From an uncultured Collinsella sp. (GTDB lineage Bacteria > Actinomycetota > Coriobacteriia > Coriobacteriales > Coriobacteriaceae): 22,998 nt of DNA. Positions within the stretch are counted from its first letter, which is position 1. Each line of letters opens with the position of its first letter. The notes beneath the pieces were generated by a model, which was not told the DNA's origin, did no database searches, and saw only the letters and a list, made by a program, of their open reading frames with translations. The translations under genes and the position numbers were made by a program. Positions 22,990 to 22,998 of this stretch are shown here, piece after piece. The stretch is from contig UQPI01000032.1 of the NCBI GenBank assembly GCA_900542945.1, positions 1-22,998 of the forward strand, written 5' to 3'.

Positions 22990-22998
22990 AAAGAGCTG

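Overview
The window looks like chromosomal DNA from a GC-rich member of the Actinomycetota, most likely class Coriobacteriia and Collinsella-like. This rests on the character of the proteins, the arrangement of the tad pilus locus and the intergenic palindromic repeats; no database search was possible. Apart from one 57-codon gene, every gene I can support lies on the minus strand, so the window reads from right to left.

Right end (about 21.7-23.0 kb): rsgA, a circularly permuted GTPase used in 30S ribosome assembly, with its own terminator. Next (about 11.9-21.5 kb) is one long, tightly overlapping tad/Flp pilus operon: cpaB-like SAF protein, cpaE/tadZ-like ATPase, tadA motor ATPase, tadB, tadC, Flp pilin, a membrane-anchored unknown, a 72-residue pseudopilin, a TadE-like protein, a 717-residue TadG-like protein, another TadE/F-like pseudopilin, and a DUF192 protein as last gene. 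Most junctions are ATGA, GTGA or TAATG overlaps, which suggests translational coupling. The pilins have a class III (Flp-type) leader, but all four carry Ala rather than Gly at the expected -1 position. No prepilin peptidase (tadV/cpaA) is in the window.

Middle (about 10.6-11.9 kb): an accessory patch with a small toxin-antitoxin-like pair whose upstream gene carries a one-base frameshift, a candidate palindromic operator, tRNA-Phe with promoter and terminator, and a 186-bp duplication that copied the 3' end of that tRNA plus its terminator around a palindrome-rich insert.

Left of this (about 2.6-10.6 kb) are housekeeping genes: a GH5-like protein that has lost two hallmark active-site residues, rsmI, metG, rsmA, a TatD-family hydrolase, tRNA-Leu, an SPFH/band-7 membrane protein, rlmH and proC. 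Several act on rRNA or translation (rsmI, rsmA, rlmH, rsgA, metG, serS). The left end has a REP-like inverted-repeat element, a previously easy-to-miss 57-residue membrane protein on the plus strand, serS, a small conserved-looking unknown, and two tandem tRNA-Arg(ACG) genes, the outer one cut by the window edge.
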